Program-made: the position numbers and the translations under genes
Assembly: GCA_007449985.2 (NCBI GenBank)
Contig: VIIQ02000120.1
Span: 62,001 to 126,000 of the forward strand
Source: Desmodesmus armatus
Taxonomy: Eukaryota > Chlorophyta > Chlorophyceae > Sphaeropleales > Scenedesmaceae
Length of the DNA stretch: 64,000 nt
Direction of reading: 5' to 3'
Shown: positions 47,101 through 60,390 of the stretch, in pieces
Layout: every line of letters begins with the position of its first letter
How positions within the stretch are numbered: position 1 is the stretch's first letter
The notes under the pieces: generated by a model
What the model saw: the letters and a program-made list of their open reading frames with translations, nothing else
Told to the model about the DNA's origin: nothing
Database searches by the model: none

Positions 47101-50100
47101 GGACGCTGGGGTGCTCAGGGCACTCAACGTCAAGCTGGACGGCAAACTGGTGAGGCAGAAGGGGGGGTGGAGGGCTGTGCTGGGGGGGGGCAGAGGGGTG
47201 AGAGGGAAGGGGGGAGGTGAGGTTGTACATGGCTTGTGCAGTGCATGTGAGGGGGGTTGTCTCCACATGGGGTCTTCACCCCGGCCATTGATCCCACTGC
47301 CATGCTGGACGCCGGGGTGCTCAGGGCGCTCAACGTAAAGCTGGACGGCAAACTGGTGAGAGGGAGGAGAACGGGGAGGCATGTGTGTATGTTTGGGGGG
47401 GGGGGGTGCTGCGCCCACACACCGACAGCATGGACGCTGCTGAGATTTGTTACCGCCAGCTGTATTACAGGGCATGCACACGCAGATCCAAGCAACAACA
47501 GTGCCACTTGACAGTGTCGGTGTGTTTGTCCTGAGTATGACCCTGCACTGCTCCCGTAGTAGAGTGGTCAAGTCACGTTCATCAGATAGGTCTTGGGTTC
47601 GATCCATGTCTGCTGCAAGGGTGCGGCAGCACCACAGTGCGTCCGGGAACAGCTGCCGCTTGAACCGGGTGGTGCTAGGCACACCATGGGAAAAAATGCT
47701 ACTGGAATTGACGGCTGGCTTGCTGGGTGATCTCGATCGCCCTCACACCTGACCTGAGAAACTGGGGTACTACAGGCCCTTCAGGGCACCCTCATGAGCC
47801 CCTGGCTCGCTGGCAAGTGCCGAGGTTGGGACTCTGTCCCCAATTACCAATACCAATACCAATATTGCAGGGGGTTACCGTACTGTACTGTACTGTACTG
47901 TACTGTAGCCGCAATACCCTAGCATTGAGCAGAGCGCTGCACGCGTGTGCACATAAGTTTGCCTGTTTGCACCTGCGTCAGTCAACACAGAACTCACGTA
48001 GGATGGTCCCACCACATGCCTGCTCTGTGTGTCATGTCGTGCTGCAGCTTGATGCATCCCGCTTCAGCTCCGTCGAGTGGCCGCGCATCAGGGAGGGCAT
48101 TGCCATTCAGACGTATGAAGTGCTGCTGGAGAGGTGAGGTACCGTACCTCACCTCAAACCCGGGTTTTGGGATGTGGAGCGGTTGGGGTTTCTATGCGGG
48201 GCTTCAAACTCGCGGCTTTCTGACACCGCTTGACATCATCGGGTGTCAGGTCGATGTTCGGCCATGCGATGATTCGGGCAAGTGGCAGTGCAGTTGTTGT
48301 TTGGACCTTGATGGGATATTGAAGCTGACTATGCCACACTGTCTGCAACAGTGGCACGTATGCAGGTCATGCTGCAGCCTCAACCATCGTGGTCATGGCA
48401 TGACGTAAATGGCAGTAACCGGAAACAATGTTGCTCAGTGCAACTGTTAAAGCCCATCTGCATCTTGAATTTTGCTTCTGGTCTTGCTAGGTACCGTGGC
48501 TTCAAGGACGAGGAAGACAGGCAGCTCAGGCTGTTGGGCAAGCCCTAATCATAACATCAGAGCCCACCGCCCCCCCCCCCCCAACCTCCATGCCCCCCGT
48601 TGTATCCCCCGCCCCCTCCCAAGCTAGTGTGGCCATAAAGCGGCGTCTCCAACAGCTCAGTAAGTTGATATGTATGCTGTCACCATGCTGTTTGACATGT
48701 CAAACAAATTGTCACACTTACTACATCTGCAGGTACCGTGGCTCCAAGGACGAGGAAGACAGGCAGTTGAAGGCAGCCAGGCGGTTGGGCAAGGCCCTGT
48801 TCCAACACATCAAGGCCGACAACACCCGCAACTACCTCACACGCGAGGACTTCAGCCCCTTCTTTGCGGGGCTGAGGAACGAGGAGGCGGAGGCGGACGC
48901 AGCATTTTTCTTCTTCGACAAGGTGCGTGCCGGCTTGACGTTGCTGTAAGGCAATGCTTGTCGGAGGATGATGCTTTTGTCCCTGACCCTCAGCCGCCAA
49001 GCAAGTAAACTGTTGGGTGAGGGCCTCAAGGTTGAGAGTCTTATGGTTGCGTGCATGTATGGCCCTACCAACACGCATGCTTGTGTTATCAGTGAGGAGG
49101 CAGAGGCGGGCGCGGCATTCTTCTTTCTTGACAATGTTCGTGCCGACCGATGCCATTGCCTGTGAGACAGGGCTTGGTGGTGGTGGGGGGGGGGGGCATC
49201 TCCGTCAACTTGGCGCCAACATATTAATGGGGAAGAAAATGTTACACGCAGACACATTCGCCACACATCAATGGCATTGCCTGCCAGGGTTGAACCGGTT
49301 GAAACACTAAGGTGGGGAAAAACCCCGATCCCCGTCAGTGGTTTGCACCACCTACACCAGATAGTAGCCTGATTCAAAGCAAGACAGCAAAGGAGACTTC
49401 ATTGACATCCTGAGGCAACACGACAACCTTGTACAGAAGTGGGAAGCAAACAGCTAGGATCCAGCATGCAGCAGCACCAAGAAATACCCCTTGTCAGGTC
49501 AGATGCCCAAAGTCAGCCCAAGAAGGCGCGCCCGGCGCACTTTCATCTTGTACAGAGTGTATGCCAACGCAGACTGCTCTCCATGTTGAAACACTGATCG
49601 CACACATTCAGGGTCGTCCAGTACCACAGCATCAGACAGGGGGAAGGCCGGGCAAGCGGCGCGCAAATCATCGTAAACAGGGCACTCCAACAGGAAGTGC
49701 TTCAAGTCTTCCACATTACGACTAGTTCTTGTCCTTGCCAGTACAGCTTGGCGGTGGGCCAGGGTAGCATCCTCTCCACAACACACTCGACACAGGCGGT
49801 CAGCACGGGGCACAGAGACCCTTCGCTTACGTCCCTGTTCTATTTCAAGGTGGGCTGAACCAATACGCAACTGGGCAAGGTTACGCGCTACATCAAAGGG
49901 CAGGCACAACTTGATATGCGGAGGCGCATCGTCCCTTGAGAAGGGATTGAAGCCAGGATCTAGCGGGTAGACCCATGCATGATGTGTAAGCTTGTGAATG
50001 CCGATAGAAGGGGCGGAACGCGGGTCACCTTGGGTGAGACCTCGCCACCGGGCCCTGAATAGGGCAGCCAGCGCGGCCTGCACTGCAGACTCCTCCCACC

Positions 50101-53100
50101 TCTGTTGCATCACCCAGTCAAGCGACTGCTGCCGCCAGTCACCAGCAAGCAACTGCAACGAGCACATAGTTTGCAGGAAACAAGAGGACCAACACTCCCG
50201 ACAACCTGCAAGTGCAAGCGCTACATCCTCACGCCACACACACCCCGCCAGGGATCTCGGCTGATCGTCACGAGCATCAGACAACTTTGTCCACCATCGC
50301 GCAGCCAGCACCACCCAGTGATACATAATGGGTCGACGATGCATGTCCCTGTACACGACATCAGTGGCAATGCCTTTGATAGACCCAGTCGTGATGCGCA
50401 AGAACGATGTGTGTACCTTCTCGGCCTGGGTATCGTAAGGCGTGTTCTGCAGGCGCTTAGCAAATATCGCGGGTCCCCATATGTGAGATGCATACGAAAG
50501 GACTGGCTCAACAAGTATATCGAACATTCTGCACTTGATGTCAAACTGAGTCAAACAGGAGCGGCGACAACGGGTCAGCATGGCATGCATTGCCTTGCTG
50601 CCAGACACCGCCAGAGCATCAGAGGCGCCCAGAAGCCCACGGGTCTCATGCACGCGCACACCCAAATAGACGTACTCACTTTGCCGCGCAATCTCGCGCC
50701 CTCGATACACAAGACGGAACCCTGCCGGCACCTTCATGCCCCGCTGGCGGAAACAAACGGCACAAGTCTTGTGCGGGGCAAGATTCACCTCCATCCCAAA
50801 CAGGTGGCAGAACACACTCAACACATCAACAAGCTCCTGCAATTCGCCCTGCTCAAAGCTCAGGAGACCAACGTCATCAGCATACATGACATCTGGCACA
50901 TGCAGCCCACTAAGCACCGGCCCTGCCCCTGGCAGCTTATGCCTGAACATGTAATGCAAGAGCTCTATGAACAAGCCAAACAAGAGAGGGCTAAGCTCGC
51001 TACCCTGCTTGGTGCCAGAGGCTGTGGTGAAAACCTCACCCAGCTCACCATTAACGGCCACCTGACAGCAAACACGGTCATACATGGAGATCAGCATGTC
51101 CATGAAGGGACCATGCACTCCCAATTCGCGACACCGCTCAAGCAAGAGGTCTCGCCTCACCGTATCAAAAGCCTTCTTAAAATCAACAAACACCACATAC
51201 AAACGCCGCCGCTGATGCCGGGCCACACTGATGAGGTGGTTGAGCGTGAAGAGTGCATCAAGTGTACCATACCCAGGCCTGAAACCACACTGAGTAGGGG
51301 CACGAAGAGAGAGCAGGGATGCCAGCCGCTCAAAACGCTGATTCATGAGACGCTCCAACAGGCGAGAGAATACATGCGACACAGAAATCCCTCTGTACTG
51401 GTCCCTTACCGCCAAGGCAGCAGGGCTAAGGGACTTCGGCACCGGAACCAACTTGCTGGTGCGCATAACCTCTGGTACACATGCACATGAGAGCATGGCC
51501 TGCAACAACCACTGCGCACACTCGACCACAACAGGGGAAGCAGGCGCTGCGTCGCCCCCAGAGCCACCCTCTCGGACAGGAGCACATGCCAGCCTCAACA
51601 GCTCACCCGTCAGACCCTGTGAATCAGGGGCTTTGCCTGTCGGCAGAGCCATACACTGTTGTACCTCAGCATATGAGACAGGCTCATTGAGCGCAGCCAT
51701 GGCAGCTGGGGCACCCCTAGGGGCTGCCGCATACAACTGGTGTTTGAGAGCCACCTCCTCTGCGCCCAAGGACTGAGGCTCAGGTACCCTCCCCAGAAGA
51801 TCCCGAAAGTACCCTGTCCAAGCTGCCACATCTGTCAGCGGTGTTTGCGGGGGCTGTCCACCAAAAAAGGCCCTCCAGTAATCCTTCTGGGTGTGGCCAA
51901 AATATGTTTCCAACATATCAACCTGGACCCGCATCTCATGCTCCCTCTTTTTGCGCTTACAGCAGCGCTTGTACTCACGGCGCGCAGCCTCAAGGGCCTG
52001 CCGTGCAGCCGGGCAGCCATTGTGAGCCCCATAGACCATCCCTCGGCTCTCGTGCCATGCACCCCATGCCACATCCAACTCCCGCGACAGGCGCCGACAC
52101 TCTGCATCATACCAGGGCTGGTCCCTTCCCGTAGGCTGCACGCCCCGGTCTTGGACGCTCCTGTCCCCCCCAGCACACAACATAAGCTGTTCTGTAAATT
52201 GCTGGAGAGCATCCTCAACAGGGACATCACCAGACTGCCAAGCTTGCAGCATGGTATGAAAAAAGCCCTCGCGCCGCAAGAGAGCACCAGTGTACCCTGA
52301 GCCAGGAGTCGGACGATACACCCGGCCCCTCCTCCCCCTGCGCGGAACCTCATAACAACGCCTTGGCAAATCAGTGATTGACACATACAGGCCACAGTGA
52401 TCTTTGGAGGCAGACGGCTTGAACGGCAGCACCCGAAAAGACTCCACCAAGCCATACAGGGAGGTGGAAGCGCACGCCAAGTCTACCACACTAGCGCCAA
52501 CAGAACCAGCAGACAGTGGGTTAGATACACAAGTGAACTCACCATCCTGATCCCCCGGCGCCCTACCATTGAGCACAACAGAAGACACAGCAAACAAACC
52601 CCCAAGGAACTCCACCGCTCGCGACCGGTTGGGTACCGACAGGTCCATAGAGCTCCTTTGAGGAGGGACACAGCGCAGGTGATGTATTGTGGGCAACACA
52701 GAGGGGTCACTGAGGCCGGGGGGTACTGCCATATTGCTCGGGACGTCACAACTGAGGGTGCCCAGGCGGACATTTAGATCACCCAGCACCAGATGCTTGT
52801 CCCCCCTGGCCTCAGCCTCACGCAACCCAGCAAACAAAGCAGCCAAGGGGTCAGGGTCAACCACCCCTGAAGCATACACCGCTGAACCGGGGGGCTGAAG
52901 TAACACACTGCGACTGTGAACCGGAACGCCGGCACCACCAACCACACGATCCCCGCTGCAGGGTCACTCGCAACACGAAGCCCAGCCCCCAGACTGATAG
53001 GGGAATCCCTTCTGACATACACTGTCACGCCCCCATGGGGCCTGCCACGGGCAGGCCGTGGCCTAACACAGTGATAGACATCATACCCAGGCAAGAGGCC

Positions 53101-54641
53101 CTCTACATCACCCACCGTGTCACTCGTCAACATAGTCTCAACAAACCCGTACACATCACAGTCAAGGTGCTGCTCCACCGCACTAGGAATTCTAGCTGCT
53201 GCCATACCCCCCACATTCTGCACTAGAAGCTGGATATCAGTGGCCTGTGCATCAGGGCTGGTCAATACGCGTCTGCATCCAGGCCCGCAAACTCATCCCC
53301 CGCCGCTGCTGCTGATGCCGCTGCACCTGCGCCCCTAGGGGAGCGGGGCTCCCGTGCCAGCTGCACCCGCTCCCAGTACGAGCGCCCGCTAGGGCCCCGC
53401 ACCTCCTTTTCCAGAACAGCCCCTGACCAGCGCACCCTGACACCCCGGGCCTTCAAATCCTTGGCTGTGGGCGTCATGGCCCGCCGCTGTGCTTTCTCCT
53501 CCTCATTGAGCAGCTTCTCCACATACACCGGCTGGCGCTGGTAGGCGAGGCTCGTGCGGGTGCGGCCACCCAGCACTGTGAACTCAAGCTCCTTGCTCCT
53601 CAGCAGGATCTTGTACAGAGCCATGGGCCGCCGGCCAGAGGCCCCACCAGGGGGCTGGTCCCCTGGCCTACCACCTCCAGCCGCTGCTGCTGCTGCCCCG
53701 CTCCCCCTGTGCTGCTCGCCAGCTGCACTGTGTTGTGCCCTGCCGCCGCTGCTGCCAACCCCTGCCCCGGAGCCCGCCCCGCCTGAGCTGCCGCCCGGAC
53801 CCTTCGGAGCATAGACAACTGCCACAGACAGGATGCTGCCCTTGCTGATGGTGCCAGCAGCAGCAAGGGCCTCACCCACCCGGTCGGGGTGCCAGCCAGC
53901 TGGCGCCCAAGCGCCGACAGCACCCTGGGCAGCTTGCTGAGTACGCAGCCGCTGCTGGTCCTCCTGAAGCTCCTTGATGGTGCGCTGCAGGGCTTTCACA
54001 TCCCGCTTGAGTTGCGCCTGCTGCATAAAGGCCTGCGCACCCTTGTCTGCGGCGTCCTGCAGCTGCTGGGCAGAGTCGCCGCTGTGGAGGCCGGCCTTCT
54101 GCAGGTAACCCAGGGCTGTCTTGGCGTCGTTACGCACCCCGCGCACTGCCACCCCCAGCTGCTCTGTTGTGGCACCCAGCTGCTCCACCTGGGTGACAAG
54201 CCCAGCCACCGCGGCTGCATCAGCGGGCGTGCTGCCCCCACTGCTTCGCTGCGCTACCGCCCGCTCAAGCCGCTGCAGTCGCTGCTGCAGACCCCTAGTG
54301 TCTTCCTGAAGAGCCAGGGTGTCCCCTGTCACTATCGCACACATCGTAATGTTGCGCTGGATAAGGCCGCTCATCAGCAAGCTGACAGCTGACGTCTCCT
54401 GCAGATACTGCTGCACTGTAGGGTCCTGACCCTGGGGACCCTCCTGCACCTGGCGGCCAAGCTGCTCCAAAGCCTTGAATCGCTCCTGCAGCTGCTGCAA
54501 TAGCTGAGCCGGGGAGGCGGAGCTGTCCAAGGGGAGTAGAGGCTGCGTAGGGTCTGTGGGAGGGGACCCTTCCTCTTGCTGCTGCTGCTCCGGCGGCACC
54601 TCCTGCTGCTCCTGCTGCTGCTGGGCTGCGTTGCTTGGTTG

Positions 54642-54678
<37 letters not shown>

Positions 54679-57595
54679 GACTGCTGCGGTGGGAGCTGTG
54701 GTTGCTGCTGATCCTGCTGCTGCGTGCGGGCAGTGTGTGATTGCTGCTGGTGCGACTTAGATCCGCCCCGAGGCTGCCCCTGTCGCTGCTGCTGCTGCTG
54801 CTGCTCGAGAGGGTTCATCAGAACTGCCATCCTGGCGGCCTTGCCAGCGGCAGCCCTGGCCTGGGACCCAGTACTGCTGGCTGAGCCTGGGGGCCGCTGT
54901 CCTGGCAGGGTTTGCTGCTGCTGCTGCTGCTGTCCTGCCCTGCCCTGGTCCTGAGAGCGCTGCAGCTGGACGTCAGATGTCTGCTGAGCGCCCGCACCAG
55001 CCGCAGATTGGCTGGCTTTGGCAGCCCGGGCCCGTGTGGTCACAGGGTGAACTGCTGCAGCTGCAGGGTGGGTCCCTGCGTTCGCTCCCTCTGCACCATG
55101 CCTGCTGCTGTCGCCGTTTTTGAGGCCCTTTGGAGCTGTGCTGCCCCGTGGCTGTGCCGCCGAGCCCTCACCGGGCTGCTTTGTCGGACTACGTGGCACC
55201 ATCATTGATGATGGCCGTTACGAGGCTTGTAGGTCAGCCAGACCCGCCCAGCTGCCCAGAGCCCACGCTAAGCCCTTTAATAACTATACTAAACTGTTCT
55301 AGGCTAAATGCTAGCCAAGCTGTCGCTGCCAGTTCGGTTCACAGTTCAAGTGCTGTAGACGAGACACGAGAACGAAACGAAACGAAAACGAAACCTAATT
55401 GTCATCATAGTTATCCCTAAGGGATGCATAAAGGGACTACTTCAATGATCATAGTTATCCCTAAGGGATGCATAAAGGGACTACTTCAATGATGCGCACT
55501 GTGGGTGTTGCACAACCTGTGCCATCAAACGACAACTCACTGGCTCAATTAATGACAAACAACGGCATTGCCCACCAAATTAATGACAAACAACGGCATT
55601 GCCCACCAAGATCAAGCCGTATCAATGCTGCTTTTGTCCCTGACGCTCAGCCCTCAGCCCTCAGCCCTCAGCCCTCAGCCCTCAGCCCTCAGCGCTCAGC
55701 CCTCAGTATCCTTTGTGTTGGGTAGCCCAGGGTGTGTGTCTCGCAGTTGCGTGGGGTTGTTTGTTTCCCGGGAAGGCTTCCCCTAGGCTTGGTGTTCACA
55801 GCCGTACCAACATGTATGCGTGTGCTGTCAATGAGGAACGCAGCATTCGTCTTCTATAGGATGGGGTTGTGTGGTTGGTGCCTGATCGTCCATGAAGTTG
55901 TGATTTAGGAGTGACCCCTCAGGGCCTGGTTCTACGTTTGTTGCTCAGGAAGTTCCTCATAGTGTACCCGCTTCAAATGTGTATGTTTGCAGGAGAACAA
56001 TGCCCTGATTGGTCAGCACGAGATGGTGAACAAGGTGGTGGAGGTGGTGCAGGAGCGGCAGGACATGGCGTCCAGCCTCAGGGTGAGAACAGCCCGCGGG
56101 GGGGGGGGGGGGGGGGGCAGGGAGGGAGGGGGGGAGGGGCGGGGTCAATGATATCATTATGCTGTATGCTGGGTTGGGGATGTTGTGCAGGAGGGACAGG
56201 ATATGGCATCAAGCCTCAGGGTGCGAAGGATGAAGGGGCCTGGGGGGAGCGAAAGGGGGAGGGGGGACAGAGCAATGTATTGTATGAAGGCTTGAAGCAG
56301 GGAGGAGGAGGCATGGGGGCATGGCATCCAGCCTCAGGGTGAGAAGAGGCGGGGGGGGGGAGCATGGGATGAAGGGGCGGGGTTGACATAGTATGCACCC
56401 TGTTCTATGCTGGCTTGGAATAGGGGCGGAGGCATGGGGCTGGACATGGCATCCAGCCTCAGGGTCAGAGGATCTCTGGAGGCGGGGGGGGGGGGAGAAG
56501 GGGGTCACAGAGTACTTTGCTGTATGCCAGTTTGAAACAGGGGAAGGAGGCATGGGGGCAGGACATGGCGTCCAGCCTCAAGGTGGAAAGAAGGGAGGGG
56601 GGGAGCGGAGCGCGGGGAGGGGGGGGGGGCTCACAGCGTATGCTGGCTTGAAACAAGGAGGAGGATGCATGGAAGCAGGACATTGTATCTGCCGTCAGGG
56701 TTGGGAAAGACGGGGGGTGTCAACGTTTTCACAGTGTATGCTTGACTGACATGGGCGACTGGGATTGGACACCACAAGTGACACCAGTTGCAGCGGCAGG
56801 ACATGGCATATAGAGTGTAGAGAGTACCGTTTGCGGTGAAATATCTACTTGTAACACCCTCCCCCCCCCCCCAAATATAGCCTCAAAGGGTGAAGAAGGG
56901 CAGGATGCTAGCTTGAAATGGGGGCACAGCTGCCAGGCACTGTCAGCATCGCGCCCAGGCACTTCACCAACATCATCTGATAACCGTCGCGAGTCAGGCG
57001 ACGCCCCAACAAGCTGTAACAAGGCGCCGTGTGCGCGTTGCTTTCCTTGTCGACGATTGTCGCGCGCAGCTGTCGGTTGCTCCCCCACACGACTGAGACA
57101 CGGCTCTTGCACGACGCATGCAACCGACCCAAATTGCTTTCCCCCAGCGTCAGTCACCGTCTTCCTGACAGACTTCAGTACGGTCACTTCCCTCCCTTCT
57201 TGCCTCCCTCTATCCCCCCCCCCCCCACCCCCTCACAGGACACCAACAACATTGTTGCAACCTTGGAGGCTGGCATCGGCATGGCCATCAACATCATGTT
57301 CCTGCTCCTGTACCTGGCAGTGTGGAAGATTGACGTGTGAGTGAGCGGTATCTGCGGTGGAAGCATATGCCCGGCTAGCTTGCAAACGCATGATGGTGTT
57401 GTGGGGTTGGTGTTCAGAGTTTGATTTACTTGCAGCATGCAGGGATGGGAGTAGGCGCATTTTTGGTCGACAGGGGCTGTCAGCACTGCTGGCAGGGACT
57501 TGCAGTCAAGTGTTCATGATTGCGCACGGCAGCTGCCGCATGGCACACTGCAGTGGATTCCTGTTGTGGCTACATCCAATTAGTGACGCTTGCAC

Positions 57596-57651
<56 letters not shown>

Positions 57652-60294
57652 CACTGCTGCTGCTGCAGTGCAAAGGGCTTCAGCACCGTGACCGCCTCCC
57701 TCATGTTCTTCTCATTCATGTTCAGCAACTCCGCAAAGTGAGTGGTCAACGAATAGCCAACAGCAATGTTTTTGACGTCCATTTGCCTATCCTGGGTGAT
57801 GTTGTTTCGGACTCTGTCTTCAGCTGCGTTTGATGCCGATGGTTTGGCGGGATATTGTGGATGTGCTAGACTAACCCCGCGGCAAGCGCCCCGAAGCAAA
57901 ACACCGCAATTTTCATGGCGTATGCAGGAACGTGTTCGAGGCGACGCTGTTCCTGCTCGGCGCGCACGCCTACGACGTCGGCGACATGCTAGACATCGAG
58001 GGCACCATGTACCGCGTCAGCAAGATCACGCTGCTCTATACGGTGAGGAAGCATGACCTCGCGAACACAACGTCAGCCTTGCCGTCTTGCACCAATGTAT
58101 CTTTGACTATGCAGCGAATATGCCAGCACTGTTCGTGCCTGACAAGGCGAGCTGCTTTGCGCAGAATAACTTTGAGAAGCAAGCACTGCTTGGGGGTCCA
58201 CCGCAAACCTAAGACCCCGGGGGGGGTGACGCCAAAGTTTTGGAAACCCCTCCCCCCCCCCCTCTTGATTTTACGCTGTTCGGACAAAAATCTCCACCCC
58301 CCCTCCTCCCCGTTTTAGGCTGATCATTGGTACTGCTGTCTCCCTTGCTGGCGAGCTGCTGGACCCCTCCCCCCCCCCCCCCCCTTCCGTTTTAGGCTGT
58401 TTTCGCAACTTAACCCTCCCCCCCTATCCCGTTTAGGCTTGGCGTCACCCCCCCCCCCCCCCCGGGGTCTTAGGTTTGCGGTGGGCCCCTTGTATAACTG
58501 ACTCAAGGGCGGGGCTTGCCTTTCCACTGTTCAGCCAACTGCCAGCGTCCGTTCCTGCATACATACTCTCCCGTAAAGTTTGCGCCTACTGCTGCTGCTG
58601 CTGCTGCTGCGTTCACACCCACTGCTGCCGCTGCTGCCGCAGACCCTGATCAAGAACAGTGGAGAGATCAGCCTGTACCCCAACTCCAAGCTGCTGCTGG
58701 CGCCCCTCATCAACCTGTCGAGGGGCAACTGCCTGCAGTCTGACAAGGTAGTCATCCATGTGGACACGGGAGAGGCGGGAGACACAATGTTTGAGGCACT
58801 GCAGGTGCGTGTTGGTATAACAATTTCGTGTGTTGTTTGGGGGCGGCAAGGGGGGGGGGGGAGTGTCCGAACGCAGGGTGATTTGCTTGGTGATTAGCTT
58901 TGACATCCATGTTGACAAGGGGAGGCGGGAGACACAATGTTTGAGGCACTGCAGGTGCGTGTTGGTATAACAATTTCGTGTGTTGTTTGGGGGCGGCAAG
59001 GGGGGGGGGGGGGAGTGTCCGAACGCAGGGAAGAGTTGGTGATTTGCTTTGACATCCATGTAGATACAGGAGACACCATGTTTGAGGCACTGCAGGTGCG
59101 TGGTTGTGTGCAAGGGGGGTGTGATGGGGGGAGATGGGGGGCTCGAGGGGGGGGGGGGGCTGGAAAGTTTGCCTGGACGGGTCGTTCAGTGGGTGCATTG
59201 CGTATGGGTGGGTTGATGGGTGAACAGATGGGTCCCAGTGGTGTTTTCTGTAGCCATGCAGGATGTGTGTGCTGGTAGAGGGGTAGAGGGGAAGTGTATT
59301 CCGTCAACACCATGTTTGAGGCTCTGCAGGTTCGTTTCGACACATGCTCGTGTTGCTTGGGGACCCGGACCAAGGACCACGTAGTGATCAGCACACATCT
59401 GCTGCAACAGATTACTCCCATGATTGCGGGAGACCACTTGCAACAGCTGTTGCGATGCATGCTATGGTTTTGTTCGTGTAGGGGGGGGGGGTGGACCCCT
59501 ACCGGCTGGCCACACACGCAACAGCCGAGTAAACCCGACTGCCGGGAGCCCGAGGCAAAGCCTCACACCGATGAGAGACGCCTGAATATGCAATGGATGG
59601 GCCCCTGCTGCTGCGTGTGTCCCATGGCATGCCCACACGCCACACATGACTTTTGCATGTGCCGCTAGATCAAGTGAAACCAGCACGTGCTAGTTTGAAA
59701 TGTTGCCATGCCGTGCTGTGCCGTGCTGTGCTGTACATTGCAGGCGGCCATGCAGGAGCACTTTGAGGAGCATGAGAGGCACTTCAACTCAGTCCCTGTC
59801 GTGCGCTTCACTGGCATAGTAAGTGTGACAAGTGGCCTGGCTTCTGAGGCTGTTTTGAAGCATGTACTCGCTAAGGGGGTGTTCACCCCCTAACTGCCCT
59901 GGGCTAATGCTTCAAAATTGCTCTTGACGCTTGAAGTTGCAGGGTACAAACTGCTGTAGTTTGCAGTCAGTTTGCTGTGTTTTGGGGGAGTATGTTACAT
60001 GGACATTTTCGCCAAACAACAATGGCATTGCCCACCAGGATCGAGCCAGGTGAACCTCATAAGTTGTCTCCCCTGCGGTGGTTTGCACCACCTACACCGG
60101 GTTGACCAAAGAAGGCAGAACCACCAGAATTGCAGCAAGTGCCAGCCATGCTAGGAACCTATTGTGTGCAGAGATGAGGGCAGGCAACTATACCAGTGTG
60201 GACACAAGTTTTGCTAGATGTGACGACAAGTTGGCCATCTGATTCAAGTGGGTTTGGTGTATGCTGCCAACAGTGGCGGTACCTCTAGGTGACA

Positions 60295-60390
<96 letters not shown>

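Larger units (their letters stand above)
49230..55547 (-). mobile_element. Full-length two-ORF LINE (APE-type non-LTR retrotransposon) in MSL intron 16
   Basis: The element lies antisense to MSL. Reading on the minus strand it has a 5' UTR with a 44-bp unit (ATCATAGTTATCCCTAAGGG and so on, 55404-55491) in two copies, ORF1 (55205-53262), ORF2 (53265-49499) and a 3' UTR of about 270 bp. The 3' UTR is related to those of the fragments at 9634 and 59985, and that similarity sets the left end. A 7-bp direct repeat ATTAATG flanks it. There is no obvious poly(A) tail. ORF2 carries endonuclease and reverse transcriptase, so it may be an autonomous copy if its one frameshift is an assembly error. Confidence 0.88.

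Noticed and set aside
47555..47605. tRNA gene
   Set aside because: A and B boxes are present but the 5' GCTCCCG has no complementary 3' acceptor strand and no anticodon stem could be placed.
50105..51490. 461-codon plus-strand ORF
   Set aside because: It is antisense to the reverse transcriptase region of LINE ORF2, has no domain, and results from the base composition of the true frame.
59509..59560. Further MSL exon between exons 21 and 22
   Set aside because: The stretch after the G run has no acceptor and no conserved MscS residues, and phase 0 is already satisfied by joining 58804 to 59744.
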